This document shows, one piece after another, positions 40,957 to 48,276 of a DNA stretch of 60,180 nucleotides; within the stretch, counting starts at the first letter, position 1, and the number at the start of each line of letters is the position of its first letter. This DNA comes from an uncultured Oscillospiraceae bacterium (GTDB lineage Bacteria; Bacillota; Clostridia; Oscillospirales; Acutalibacteraceae). Below the pieces are notes generated by a model. That model had not been told where the DNA came from. It saw only the letters and a list, made by a program, of their open reading frames with translations, and made no database searches. The stretch is taken from contig UQQR01000009.1 in assembly GCA_900543215.1 (NCBI GenBank), positions 1-60,180 on the forward strand, read 5' to 3'. The position numbers and the translations under genes were made by a program.

Positions 40957-41158
40957 CCGGAGTGTTTCACACTCTCGGACGGGGATGCCGTTCGCAAAAA
41001 TCAAGGATTTTTGACTGCGCTCTGTCCCCGCCGATTCCACCCCTGTGTTCTTGAAAACAGCCCAAACGGCTGTTTTCGCCGCCAAGGTGTTTTTTCGGCG
41101 CACCTGTCACCGAAAAAACCAAATCAACCTATATTGCAATTTTGCTTTACAAATGAAG
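40957..41158. repeat. Hairpin-rich intergenic element between rqcP and yabP
   Basis: 202 bp with no convincing gene, holding four consecutive inverted repeats: GAGTGT-TTC-ACACTC (about 40970-40984); CGGGGA...TCCCCG arms enclosing CAAAAATC-CTT-GATTTTTG; GAAAACAGCC/GGCTGTTTTC (about 41054-41078); and GGTTTTTTCGG/CCGAAAAAAC-type arms (about 41087-41120). Bounded by exact 29-bp direct repeats. It may be a dispersed non-autonomous element or a structured RNA; a genome search would tell. Confidence 0.7.
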
Positions 41159-41187
41159 ACCCCTCAATAAATAATACTTGAGGGGTG
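41159..41187. repeat. 29-bp direct repeat, copy 2
   Basis: Exact copy of 40928-40956, starting 231 bp further on. It follows the rqcP stop by about 10 bp; no T-tract, so it is not a good terminator. Confidence 0.9.
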
Positions 41188-41196
41188 TGTGATTTA

Positions 41197-41439
41197 TTAC
41201 ATAAGTATTCTGTATAAACCGCCGGCGTCGTCCTTTCGGACAACCTCTTCAACCGAGGTAACCTCCGCCTTGAAAATTCTGGTTCCGAAGGCTATCTCGA
41301 TTACATCGCCGACCTTAACATCGTAAGACGCGCGTGCCGCCTTGCCGTTCACCGTAACCCTGCCCGCATCGCAGGCTTCGTTGGCAACGGTGCGCCGTTT
41401 TATTATTCTTGAAACTTTTAAATATTTATCGAGTCGCAT
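41197..41439 (-). CDS. rqcP: S4-domain RNA-binding protein RqcP (YabO/HslR family)
   Basis: 80 aa, a single S4 domain: MRLDKYLKVSRIIKRRTVAN, ACDAGRVTVNGKAARASYDV. RqcP assists ribosome-associated quality control by stabilising tRNA during RqcH alanine tailing. It precedes yabP, as yabO does in B. subtilis. RBS GGTGA. Confidence 0.92.
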   Translation of the reverse strand: MRLDKYLKVSRIIKRRTVANEACDAGRVTVNGKAARASYDVKVGDVIEIAFGTRIFKAEVTSVEEVVRKDDAGGLYRILM

Positions 41440-41454
41440 ATTTCACCGTATATA

Positions 41455-41484
41455 TTTTAAGCTGCCCTGTCGGACAGCTTAAAA
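41455..41484 (-). terminator. Weak terminator/attenuator between hup and rqcP
   Basis: TTTTAAGCTGtCC / GGgCAGCTTAAAA stem with a 4-nt loop, ending in AAAATATATA; a short T-tract suggests partial termination lowering rqcP relative to HU. Confidence 0.65.
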
Positions 41485-41492
41485 TAAGTAAA

Positions 41493-41768
41493 TTATTTAG
41501 AAATTGAATCCTTAAGTGCCTTACCTGCTTTGAATACAGGGCTCTTTGAAGCGGCAATTTCAATGGTCTGCTTGGTCTGCGGATTGATTCCGGTTCTTGC
41601 GGCACGCTCGCGTACTTCAAATGTACCGAAGCCTACAAGCTGAATCTTCTCGCCCTTCTTTAATTCTTCAGCAACAGTGTCGAGAAAAGCGGAGAGAGCT
41701 TTCTCAGCGTCTTTCTTGGAAATGCCTGCTTTATCCACAATGGATGCTACTAATTCTGTTTTGTTCAT
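41493..41768 (-). CDS. hup: HU-family DNA-binding protein
   Basis: 91 aa. Typical HU: MNKTELVASIVDKAGISKKD, FGTFEVRERAARTGINPQTK (beta-arm region) and IEIAASKSPVFKAGKALKDS. Histone-like dimer that bends DNA nonspecifically. Strong GGAGG site; likely the most highly expressed gene of the cluster. Confidence 0.97.
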   Translation of the reverse strand: MNKTELVASIVDKAGISKKDAEKALSAFLDTVAEELKKGEKIQLVGFGTFEVRERAARTGINPQTKQTIEIAASKSPVFKAGKALKDSISK

Positions 41769-41823
41769 TTAAAGAACCTCCAAAAATTATTTTTCAACGA
41801 ATTTCTCGTTTGAAAGGCTTACC

Positions 41824-41874
41824 GTACAATAGCTTGTACTATATATTTTTACCATACTTTTTGCGAAAAATCAA
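41824..41874 (-). promoter_or_regulatory. Probable hup promoter with a palindrome in the early leader
   Basis: TTGATT (41869-41874) lies 17 bp from a weak TAAAAA (41846-41851). Just downstream is the perfect inverted repeat GTACAA-tagc-TTGTAC (41824-41839). The -10 match is poor, so the exact promoter is uncertain. Confidence 0.45.
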
Positions 41875-41941
41875 TCTGTTTTCGTTAAAATTTAAAATTT
41901 TCTATAAAAACTGATAAAATTAAAATTTTTAAGGGGTGTTT

Positions 41942-43603
41942 TCAGCTGATAATTCTATGTTTTCTACAAAATTTCACGACTGTTTCGCTCTTTGTCAATA
42001 AATTAAAATCCGACTCATTCAGCACTTTTAAGGAAAAAAGCATAATTAAATACACCAAAGCGGCAATAAGGATTGCAAAAAGCGCCGCCGTTTTTCCTTG
42101 GCTTACAAGCGAAACGGCATATGCCGCCGCACCGCAGACAGCCGCCGCCGCAAACGGTTTTATAATGCTTCCCGTAATATCGGGTTTTATCTTTATTCCG
42201 ATCAATGAAAATATATTCAAAAGGCATACCGCCGCATAGAAAGCAAGCGTGCCGAGTGCGGCGCCGTTTATATTGACCGATTCAATTCCCACAGTAAGAT
42301 TAACACAAAACTTTATAACGGTGCCTATCGCTATGTTGACAAGCGCCCTGTTATGCTTTCCGACAGCCTGAAGTACCGCGGTAAGAAGAACGGCAGGACC
42401 CGCAAAAAGCGCCGCCGCGCCGAATAAAGCCGCCATATCCGCCGCACCGGACGGGTATGCTCCGCCGTATAAAAGAGCTGTAATACGGCTGTTGAGTACG
42501 ATAATACCCACCCCTGCCGGAAAGGATATAACGCCGGAAAGCTTTAAGGCGGAATTTATATTGATATTAAGCCGCTCCCAATCCTTTGCGGCAAAGCAGG
42601 CGGAAATCACGGGAACCGATCCCACCGCAAGCACCGAGACAAATGACGGAACAAGGTTATAAAGGGTGTAAGCCTTGCTTTTTACGCCGTACAAAAATGT
42701 AGGAAGCTGTGAAACGGAAATATCCGACACAGAATAGCCGGCGGCGTATATATGTCTTATACCCGAAAGCGCCTCGTAATCAAGTCCCGAAAGCGACCTC
42801 TTTACGGTAACGGCGTCGGCTATAAGCGGTATATTGCTTGAAAGCGACGCCGCCGCAACAGAAAGGGAAATAAGCATAAGTCCCTTTACCGCAACTGTTC
42901 CCTCTTCTCTCTCGGGGCTTTCCGTTATTTGCCGTGCGGTTATTCCGTCGCCCTTTATCCTGTTGTAAAGCCACAAATACAGCGCCGCCGCCGCAGTTCC
43001 CACGGTAATTCCGAAAATCGCCGCCGCTGCGCCGAGCGCAACATCACCTGTAAGCCTTACTGTAAAATATGCCGCAAAATACCCCAAAAACAGCTTGCAC
43101 AACGCTTCGGCAAGCTCTGATACCGCGGCAGGCCGCATATTAAGCAGACCCTCATAATAACCCTTATATGCTGAAATAATACAGCAGAAAAAGAACGAGG
43201 GAGCCAGCGCAAAAAACGCATACATATTGTTGTCTGCCGCATCCGTAAGCCTGACAAACGGTATCACGGCAAGTGCCAGCACCGCTGTGCCCGCCGCTCC
43301 TACTGCGGTATACAGCTTTAAGCCGTGAGCGAGCGCCGACCTTACATCATTATACCGTGACCTTGCGGCATATTCGGATACGGTTTTTGATACTGCAATC
43401 GGAAGACCCGTTACCGCCAGCGAATAAATAGGCGAAAACAAATCGTAAGCCGAGGAAAAATAACCGAACCCTACATCTCCGAGACACGCCGAGGATGCAA
43501 GCGGTATTTTAAAAAACGCCCCGATAATTTTTGTAACAACGGCGGTTACAAGCAATATTGCCGCACCGTTTTGAAGATTTGCCTGCTTCTTCACACTTTT
43601 CAC
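41942..43603 (-). CDS. spoVB: SpoVB-type polysaccharide/lipid flippase (MOP superfamily)
   Basis: 553 aa with about fourteen membrane helices. The N-terminal GAAILLVTAVVTKIIGAFFK and SSAYDLFSPIYSLAVTGLPI segments match the SpoVB/MurJ-like family. SpoVB is needed for cortex peptidoglycan synthesis, probably flipping lipid-linked precursors; a vegetative flippase role cannot be excluded. Start overlaps the mtnN stop (ATGA). No clear terminator follows; the downstream gap is simply AT-rich. Confidence 0.87.
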   Translation of the reverse strand: MKSVKKQANLQNGAAILLVTAVVTKIIGAFFKIPLASSACLGDVGFGYFSSAYDLFSPIYSLAVTGLPIAVSKTVSEYAARSRYNDVRSALAHGLKLYTAVGAAGTAVLALAVIPFVRLTDAADNNMYAFFALAPSFFFCCIISAYKGYYEGLLNMRPAAVSELAEALCKLFLGYFAAYFTVRLTGDVALGAAAAIFGITVGTAAAALYLWLYNRIKGDGITARQITESPEREEGTVAVKGLMLISLSVAAASLSSNIPLIADAVTVKRSLSGLDYEALSGIRHIYAAGYSVSDISVSQLPTFLYGVKSKAYTLYNLVPSFVSVLAVGSVPVISACFAAKDWERLNININSALKLSGVISFPAGVGIIVLNSRITALLYGGAYPSGAADMAALFGAAALFAGPAVLLTAVLQAVGKHNRALVNIAIGTVIKFCVNLTVGIESVNINGAALGTLAFYAAVCLLNIFSLIGIKIKPDITGSIIKPFAAAAVCGAAAYAVSLVSQGKTAALFAILIAALVYLIMLFSLKVLNESDFNLLTKSETVVKFCRKHRIIS

Positions 43604-44301
43604 AGCTTTTCCGCCGCGAGCACGGCAATTTTAATTATAAGCCTTTGAAGATAATCCTCGCCCGAGGTATTGACCTCTCTGTAACTTTCCTCCGCCGACT
43701 CGTCCGCTCCGTCCGATATTTTACGCACACAGGCAAACGGCACTCCCGCATACTCGCATACATACGCTATCGCCGCGGTTTCCATATCACACGATACCGC
43801 ATTAAAGGCTTCGCTTAAAAAACGGCTGCGCGCGGAATCGCAAATAAAGCAATCCCCCGTAACGGCGGTTCCCGATTTAATATCTGGCAGCAATTCCCTT
43901 ATTATTCGGTCAAGCCGCTCATCAGATTTATAAATATAAGAATCCTGACCAGGCTTTTCGCAGGGTTTATATCCTATCATTGTTAAATCAAAATCGTGCT
44001 CGGTAAATCTGTCGCAAAGATACAGCTCATTCTTTTTCGCCGTGCCGAGTCCGCCCGAAAGGCCGTAATTAAGTACCGCTTCGCACCCTATATCAACAAG
44101 GTGCGCGGCGGCGGCGGCGGCGTTTACCTTGCCTATTCCGCAGTGAATTGCAATTATTTCGGCATTTCCGCTTACAGATTTAAGAATTTTCCTTTTAAGA
44201 AACGCGTCCTCACTGTAATTACCCTGTTTAATTATTTTTGCAAGAGGTGAAAATTCGTCTGCGTCGGCAACGATCAATCCGATTTTTTTATATTCGCTCA
44301 T
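43600..44301 (-). CDS. mtnN: 5'-methylthioadenosine/S-adenosylhomocysteine nucleosidase
   Basis: 233 aa from ATG 44301 (GGAGAAG just upstream); upstream codons of the longer frame lie in a terminator. Purine phosphorylase fold: GLIVADADEFSPLAK, IHCGIGKVNAAAAAAHL, GLSGGLG, catalytic ACVRKISDGADESA and substrate-binding VSCDMETAAIAYV. It removes adenine from SAH and MTA, giving the LuxS substrate. It lies only 13 nt past a strong terminator, so how it is transcribed is unclear. Confidence 0.94.
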   Translation of the reverse strand: MSEYKKIGLIVADADEFSPLAKIIKQGNYSEDAFLKRKILKSVSGNAEIIAIHCGIGKVNAAAAAAHLVDIGCEAVLNYGLSGGLGTAKKNELYLCDRFTEHDFDLTMIGYKPCEKPGQDSYIYKSDERLDRIIRELLPDIKSGTAVTGDCFICDSARSRFLSEAFNAVSCDMETAAIAYVCEYAGVPFACVRKISDGADESAEESYREVNTSGEDYLQRLIIKIAVLAAEKL

Positions 44302-44313
44302 AGCTTCTCCGTT

Positions 44314-44343
44314 CAAAAAACGAGGGCGGCGAACCGCCCTCGT
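44314..44343 (-). terminator. Terminator of the zinc-ribbon gene, next to mtnN
   Basis: Minus-strand stem ACGAGGGCGG / CCGCCCTCGT with a TTCG tetraloop, then TTTTTTG; the mtnN ATG follows 13 nt later. Confidence 0.93.
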
Positions 44344-44356
44344 TATGTAGTTATTT

Positions 44357-44761
44357 TTATTCCTCCGAGCTGTTTTCGGTATCCTCTGCGGAATCCTCGG
44401 TGAATGTAAGCTTTGCACCGCATACATTGCAGTAATTTGAATTACTGTCGATAACCGCCGCGCACTTAGGACAAACTCTTTTGTTCTTTGAGTTGTTTAT
44501 TAAAGTACGAAGCTCGTCGATTTTTTCGTTTTTCTCATTAATGGAAGCCACTAAATCGGCAATACTGCCGTCCTCGGGTGTTTCGCTCTTAATTTTATTG
44601 TAATAAATCTCGCCCAAAAGCTGAAAATCCTTTGCACGCTTATTTTCAAGCGATACAACATCAAATTTCTGTTTTTGAACCGTAACAACCTCATTGGTCT
44701 TCTTGCAGGCTACATTAATAACTTCTTTTGCTTTTACCACGGCGTCGTCAAAAAATTCCAT
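44357..44761 (-). CDS. Zinc-ribbon protein with N-terminal coiled coil
   Basis: 134 aa. Residues 1-95 are charged and helical (VTVQKQKFDVVSLENKRAKD, SINEKNEKIDELRTLINNSK); then a rubredoxin-like zinc ribbon CPKC-x14-CNVCG and an acidic tail. No specific function known. Monocistronic with its own promoter and terminator. Confidence 0.85.
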   Translation of the reverse strand: MEFFDDAVVKAKEVINVACKKTNEVVTVQKQKFDVVSLENKRAKDFQLLGEIYYNKIKSETPEDGSIADLVASINEKNEKIDELRTLINNSKNKRVCPKCAAVIDSNSNYCNVCGAKLTFTEDSAEDTENSSEE

Positions 44762-44793
44762 AACAAAATCCTCCGCTCGAACAATTTTTTATA

Positions 44794-44822
44794 ATTTTAT
44801 CATATAAATGTTAATTTTTCAA
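44794..44822 (-). promoter_or_regulatory. Promoter of the zinc-ribbon gene
   Basis: TTGAAA (44817-44822) and TAAAAT (44794-44799), 17-bp spacer, abutting the stop of the kinase gene. Confidence 0.78.
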
Positions 44823-44823
44823 G

Positions 44824-45753
44824 TCAATTGTACTTGCCGTTGCCGATAAATTCTCTTATGAGTGAATCGGGCGGAATAAGGGAGCTGTCTATGCTGTTGA
44901 AGGCTCTTAACGCGTCCGCGGTCTTTTTAAAATATTCATACCATTCGCTGTCCCTGTCCGCTTCTTCACAGAGCGACAGAAATTCGTTTTTATAAAGGCA
45001 GGGCTCGTATATATGCAGGGTCTTTATCTGCACATCGGCGGTCGGCTTAAAGCAGTAAAGATATTTTTTCTCGCCCTCTACAACACCGCCCCAAAGGGAA
45101 AGCGTATCATTAAGCGACGAACTGCGGAATATCCTGTCCCTTAAAGTACGGCGGATAAGCCTTATCTGACGGCTTGTAAGCAGAGTATTTCCGTCCGAAT
45201 CCTCAATACGGCGGTTTACGCTTACATAGGCTTTAAAAATATGCTTCGACGGTACCTTCGAGGTTATTATCGGGTTTAACGCATGCAGACCCTCGGCTAT
45301 TATAATTCCCCTGTTTGAAATATCTATTTCACGGGCGTTTGTCACCCGTTCCTTTTTAAGAAAATTGTAGGACGGCAGTACGGTTTTCCCTGTCCTTATT
45401 ATTTCACCGAAGCACTTGTTTATAAGCGCCGTATCAAGCGCGTTTACCGATTCAATATCACGGGTTCCGTCCTCTAAAACGGGAAGCTTATCCGTGGGCA
45501 AATAAAAATCGTCAAGCGACACAACCTCGGTCTTTTCACCCAGTTCCTTTAAACGGTCGCTTAAAATATGCGCCGTTGTGGTCTTGCCCGAAGCGGACGG
45601 TCCCGACAGCGCCACGATTTTAATATCGTCATTTGATGCAATGCGCTCGGCTATACCGCGGATTTCATCATTATAATGCTTCTCCGCTCTCGTCACAAGC
45701 TCCGCCGGATTATTTGCGGCATAGCTGTTAATTTCAGTAAGGGTAGTTTTCAT
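44824..45753 (-). CDS. Phosphoribulokinase/uridine-kinase family P-loop kinase
   Basis: 309 aa. P-loop GPSASGKTTT at 51-60, VSLDDFYLPTD, and GIIIAEGLHALNP match the PRK/Udk superfamily; the N- and C-terminal extensions make it longer than classical Udk (~210 aa). Nucleoside kinase activity is plausible but unproven. It overlaps the end of hemZ by 20 nt and ends the recJ-relA operon. Confidence 0.82.
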   Translation of the reverse strand: MKTTLTEINSYAANNPAELVTRAEKHYNDEIRGIAERIASNDDIKIVALSGPSASGKTTTAHILSDRLKELGEKTEVVSLDDFYLPTDKLPVLEDGTRDIESVNALDTALINKCFGEIIRTGKTVLPSYNFLKKERVTNAREIDISNRGIIIAEGLHALNPIITSKVPSKHIFKAYVSVNRRIEDSDGNTLLTSRQIRLIRRTLRDRIFRSSSLNDTLSLWGGVVEGEKKYLYCFKPTADVQIKTLHIYEPCLYKNEFLSLCEEADRDSEWYEYFKKTADALRAFNSIDSSLIPPDSLIREFIGNGKYN

Positions 45754-47206
45754 AAAAAGATATAACGCCTTTCTTTCGCTCGATTAATTCATTAAAGCGG
45801 CTTATATATTCATATGGATATTTAAAGTTAAATATTCTTTCTATATAACTTCCGTGCGGCTGTCTTAATTTGCTTACAGCGGACGCGCCGCACGCCAATA
45901 TGGAATGCGTCTCGTCCATAGTATATACATTATATAAGCATTCCGTACCGGGCTTAGCGTATCCTACATTTTCGAGATTTCCTACGGTTTTGCTTTGTCT
46001 GTACATATAATACGGCAAAAATCCGTGCTTTTCGAGCGTATTACGGGCAAAAGAGACCATTTTCCCTGCGTTCTCCCCTGCCTTTACCTCAGGAAAGCTG
46101 CCCGTTACCGTAAGTCTTGAGGAACGTTTCATTGAAAGCGAGTGCACGGTTATGCTTTCGGGATCCAGCGAAAGTATACTCCTTACCGTGTCAAAAAAGC
46201 TTTCGGGCGTATCCCCCGGCAAGCCTGCGATAAGGTCGGTATTAATATTGCAAAAACCGCATTTTCTTGCCGTTTCAAAGGCTTTTACGGTATCCGCCGC
46301 AGTGTGGCGCCTGCCGATTTTTTCAAGCACCGAATCGTTCATTGTCTGCGGATTTATGCTTATTCTTCCGGCACCGAGGTGCTTTATAGTTTCAAGCTTT
46401 TCCGCCGTTATTGTATCGGGTCTGCCTGCCTCAACCGTGTATTCCCTCAAATTTGAGGTATCAAAGCTGTCGGTCACACACTTCATAATACTGCCGAGCT
46501 GTTCCGCAGTAACGGAGGTGGGCGTACCGCCGCCTATGTATACCGTTTCAAGCCTTAAACCGATTTTTTTCGCTATATCGGCGGTATAGGCGATTTCCTT
46601 TTTAAGAAGAGAAATATAATCGGGTATCAGTTTCCCCGCATTTTCCACCGAATGTGAAACAAACGAGCAGTAGGAGCACCTTGTCGGGCAAAACGGTATT
46701 GAAATATAAAGACTGAACGAATCGGGCCGTGAAAGAGAGGTTATTTTTCCCTCGGACACGACGGCGCTTCGGCAAAGTGAGATTTTCTCATCACCCACCT
46801 TAAGCGCGTTTTTAAACCAATTTTCGGCATTGGCTTCGCCGTTTTCCGCGGCAAGTCTTGAAAAAAGCTTTGCAGGTCTTACGCCCGTAAGTATTCCCCA
46901 CTCCGGCACATATCCCGACGCACTTACAAAGCAATCATACAGCGCTACCGCCAAAAGGCGTTCGCATTCGTTATTATAGTCAACCGCATCGTTTGAGAGC
47001 TCGTATGATTTATTATAGCTTTTGCCGTTTATTAAAAGCAAAGCGGACAAAACGGTGTTATCCGCAGTTTTATCAAGTCGTGTGACGGCGGTGCCGTCCC
47101 CGTCAGCGGCTTCTTCCGCAAATTCTATTTTTTCAAAGGGTAAAAAAATTCTTATAAGCTTCTCAAGCTCGTATTTAAAGGAGTGACCTATAAGGCAAAG
47201 TTTCAT
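45734..47206 (-). CDS. hemZ: Radical SAM coproporphyrinogen III oxidase-like protein HemZ
   Basis: 490 aa from ATG 47206. The radical-SAM cluster motif CPTRCSYCSF (CxxxCxxC) is followed by YIGGGTPTSVTAEQLGSIM and NTDLIAGLPGDTPESF, and the N-terminal ~150 residues match HemZ. Classical HemZ/HemN oxidatively decarboxylates coproporphyrinogen III anaerobically, but HemN-like proteins also include heme chaperones and methyltransferases; no other heme genes are in the window. The MBL stop lies 4 nt upstream of its ATG. Confidence 0.88.
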   Translation of the reverse strand: MKLCLIGHSFKYELEKLIRIFLPFEKIEFAEEAADGDGTAVTRLDKTADNTVLSALLLINGKSYNKSYELSNDAVDYNNECERLLAVALYDCFVSASGYVPEWGILTGVRPAKLFSRLAAENGEANAENWFKNALKVGDEKISLCRSAVVSEGKITSLSRPDSFSLYISIPFCPTRCSYCSFVSHSVENAGKLIPDYISLLKKEIAYTADIAKKIGLRLETVYIGGGTPTSVTAEQLGSIMKCVTDSFDTSNLREYTVEAGRPDTITAEKLETIKHLGAGRISINPQTMNDSVLEKIGRRHTAADTVKAFETARKCGFCNINTDLIAGLPGDTPESFFDTVRSILSLDPESITVHSLSMKRSSRLTVTGSFPEVKAGENAGKMVSFARNTLEKHGFLPYYMYRQSKTVGNLENVGYAKPGTECLYNVYTMDETHSILACGASAVSKLRQPHGSYIERIFNFKYPYEYISRFNELIERKKGVISFYENYPY

Positions 47207-47210
47207 CTGA

Positions 47211-47822
47211 CTACCACGCAAACATATTGTTATTTTTTTCTTCGGCTATTGTTGTGAAATCGCCGTGACCGGGGTAAACCTCGGTGCCGCCGGGCAAGGC
47301 AACAAGCTTTTTTACGGAGCGGAGTAACATTCTCGTATCTCCGCCCGGAAAATCGGTTCTTCCTACCGAGCCTTTAAACAGTGTATCGCCCGAAAAAAGG
47401 CTGTTACCCGAAAGATAGCAGACCTCTCCCACGGTATGTCCGGGCGTCAGTATAACCTTAAACGGAATATCTCCGACTGTAAATTCATCTCCGTCCGAAA
47501 ATAAAATATCGGCTTCAAACGGCTCCACTCCCGCATGGAATTTATCGGAAAGATTAATTTTAGGGTCGGAAAGGTCCTTTTCGTCCTTTGCTCCTATGCC
47601 TATTTTAACGCCTGTAAGCCGTCTTAACTCGTCAGCTCCGCCTATATGGTCAAAATGGGCGTGAGTTATAAGAATAAGGCGTTCCTTATCCGCATTTTCA
47701 TTTAAAAACTCTGCTGTCAGCTCGCTTTTAAAGCCGGGGTCTATCACTACCGCCGCCTTTTCGCTTGACAACAAATAGCAGTTGGTTTTAATAAGTCCCA
47801 GATGAATTACCCTGATTTCCAT
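47211..47822 (-). CDS. MBL-fold metallo-hydrolase (glyoxalase II-like)
   Basis: 203 aa from ATG 47822 (GAGGAAAA directly upstream). Metal site THAHFDHIGG, LTPGHTVGEVCYLS and VYPGHGDFTT give all the canonical His/Asp ligands. Family includes hydroxyacylglutathione hydrolase-like thioesterases; true substrate unknown. Overlaps the end of dtd by 35 nt, as is common in this operon in Clostridia. Confidence 0.9.
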   Translation of the reverse strand: MEIRVIHLGLIKTNCYLLSSEKAAVVIDPGFKSELTAEFLNENADKERLILITHAHFDHIGGADELRRLTGVKIGIGAKDEKDLSDPKINLSDKFHAGVEPFEADILFSDGDEFTVGDIPFKVILTPGHTVGEVCYLSGNSLFSGDTLFKGSVGRTDFPGGDTRMLLRSVKKLVALPGGTEVYPGHGDFTTIAEEKNNNMFAW

Positions 47823-48276
47823 TTTTCCTCCAAATCTCGGTATCAAACAGTATTGTTACAGGTCCGTCGTTTACAAGCGTAACCTTCATATCAGCGCCGA
47901 AAATTCCCTTTTGAACGCTTCTAACTCCGCATTTTTTAAGGTATTCGCAATAAGCGCCGTAAAGTTTTTCGGCGTTTTGGGGCTCCATAGCGTCCGTAAA
48001 CGAAGGACGGTTGCCCTTTTTAACATCAGCGCAAAGTGTAAACTGTGATACAGCAAGTATCTCTCCGTCTATATCCAGAACAGACTTATTCATTTTACCG
48101 TTTTCGTCGCAAAACACACGAAGCAATGCGGTTTTTCTTGCCAAAAGCTCCGCATCTTCTTCCCCGTCGCCGTTTTCGACACCTAAAAGCACCAGATACC
48201 CCTTGCCGCATTTACCGACGGTCTTACCGCTTACCTCTACCGAGGCCGAAAGAACCCTTTGTATTACAGCCTTCAT
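47788..48276 (-). CDS. dtd: D-aminoacyl-tRNA deacylase
   Basis: 162 aa. It hydrolyses D-aminoacyl-tRNAs and mischarged Gly-tRNA(Ala). The two cross-dimer motifs are present: AVSQFTLCADVKKGNRPSF (SQFTL) and VTLVNDGPVTILFD (NxGPVT, with Asp in place of the usual Gly-adjacent residue). About 13 residues longer at the C-terminus than typical because of overlap with the MBL gene. Start TAATG-coupled to relA. Confidence 0.95.
   Translation of the reverse strand: MKAVIQRVLSASVEVSGKTVGKCGKGYLVLLGVENGDGEEDAELLARKTALLRVFCDENGKMNKSVLDIDGEILAVSQFTLCADVKKGNRPSFTDAMEPQNAEKLYGAYCEYLKKCGVRSVQKGIFGADMKVTLVNDGPVTILFDTEIWRKNGNQGNSSGTY

Noticed and set aside
40954..41181. 75-aa open frame through the hairpin element
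   Set aside because: Lacks a ribosome site, reads through four inverted repeats and the repeat copies; more likely a by-product of the element.
40928..41187. Insertion sequence with target-site duplication
   Set aside because: No transposase, and 29 bp is too long for a usual target duplication; kept as an unexplained repeat-bounded element.
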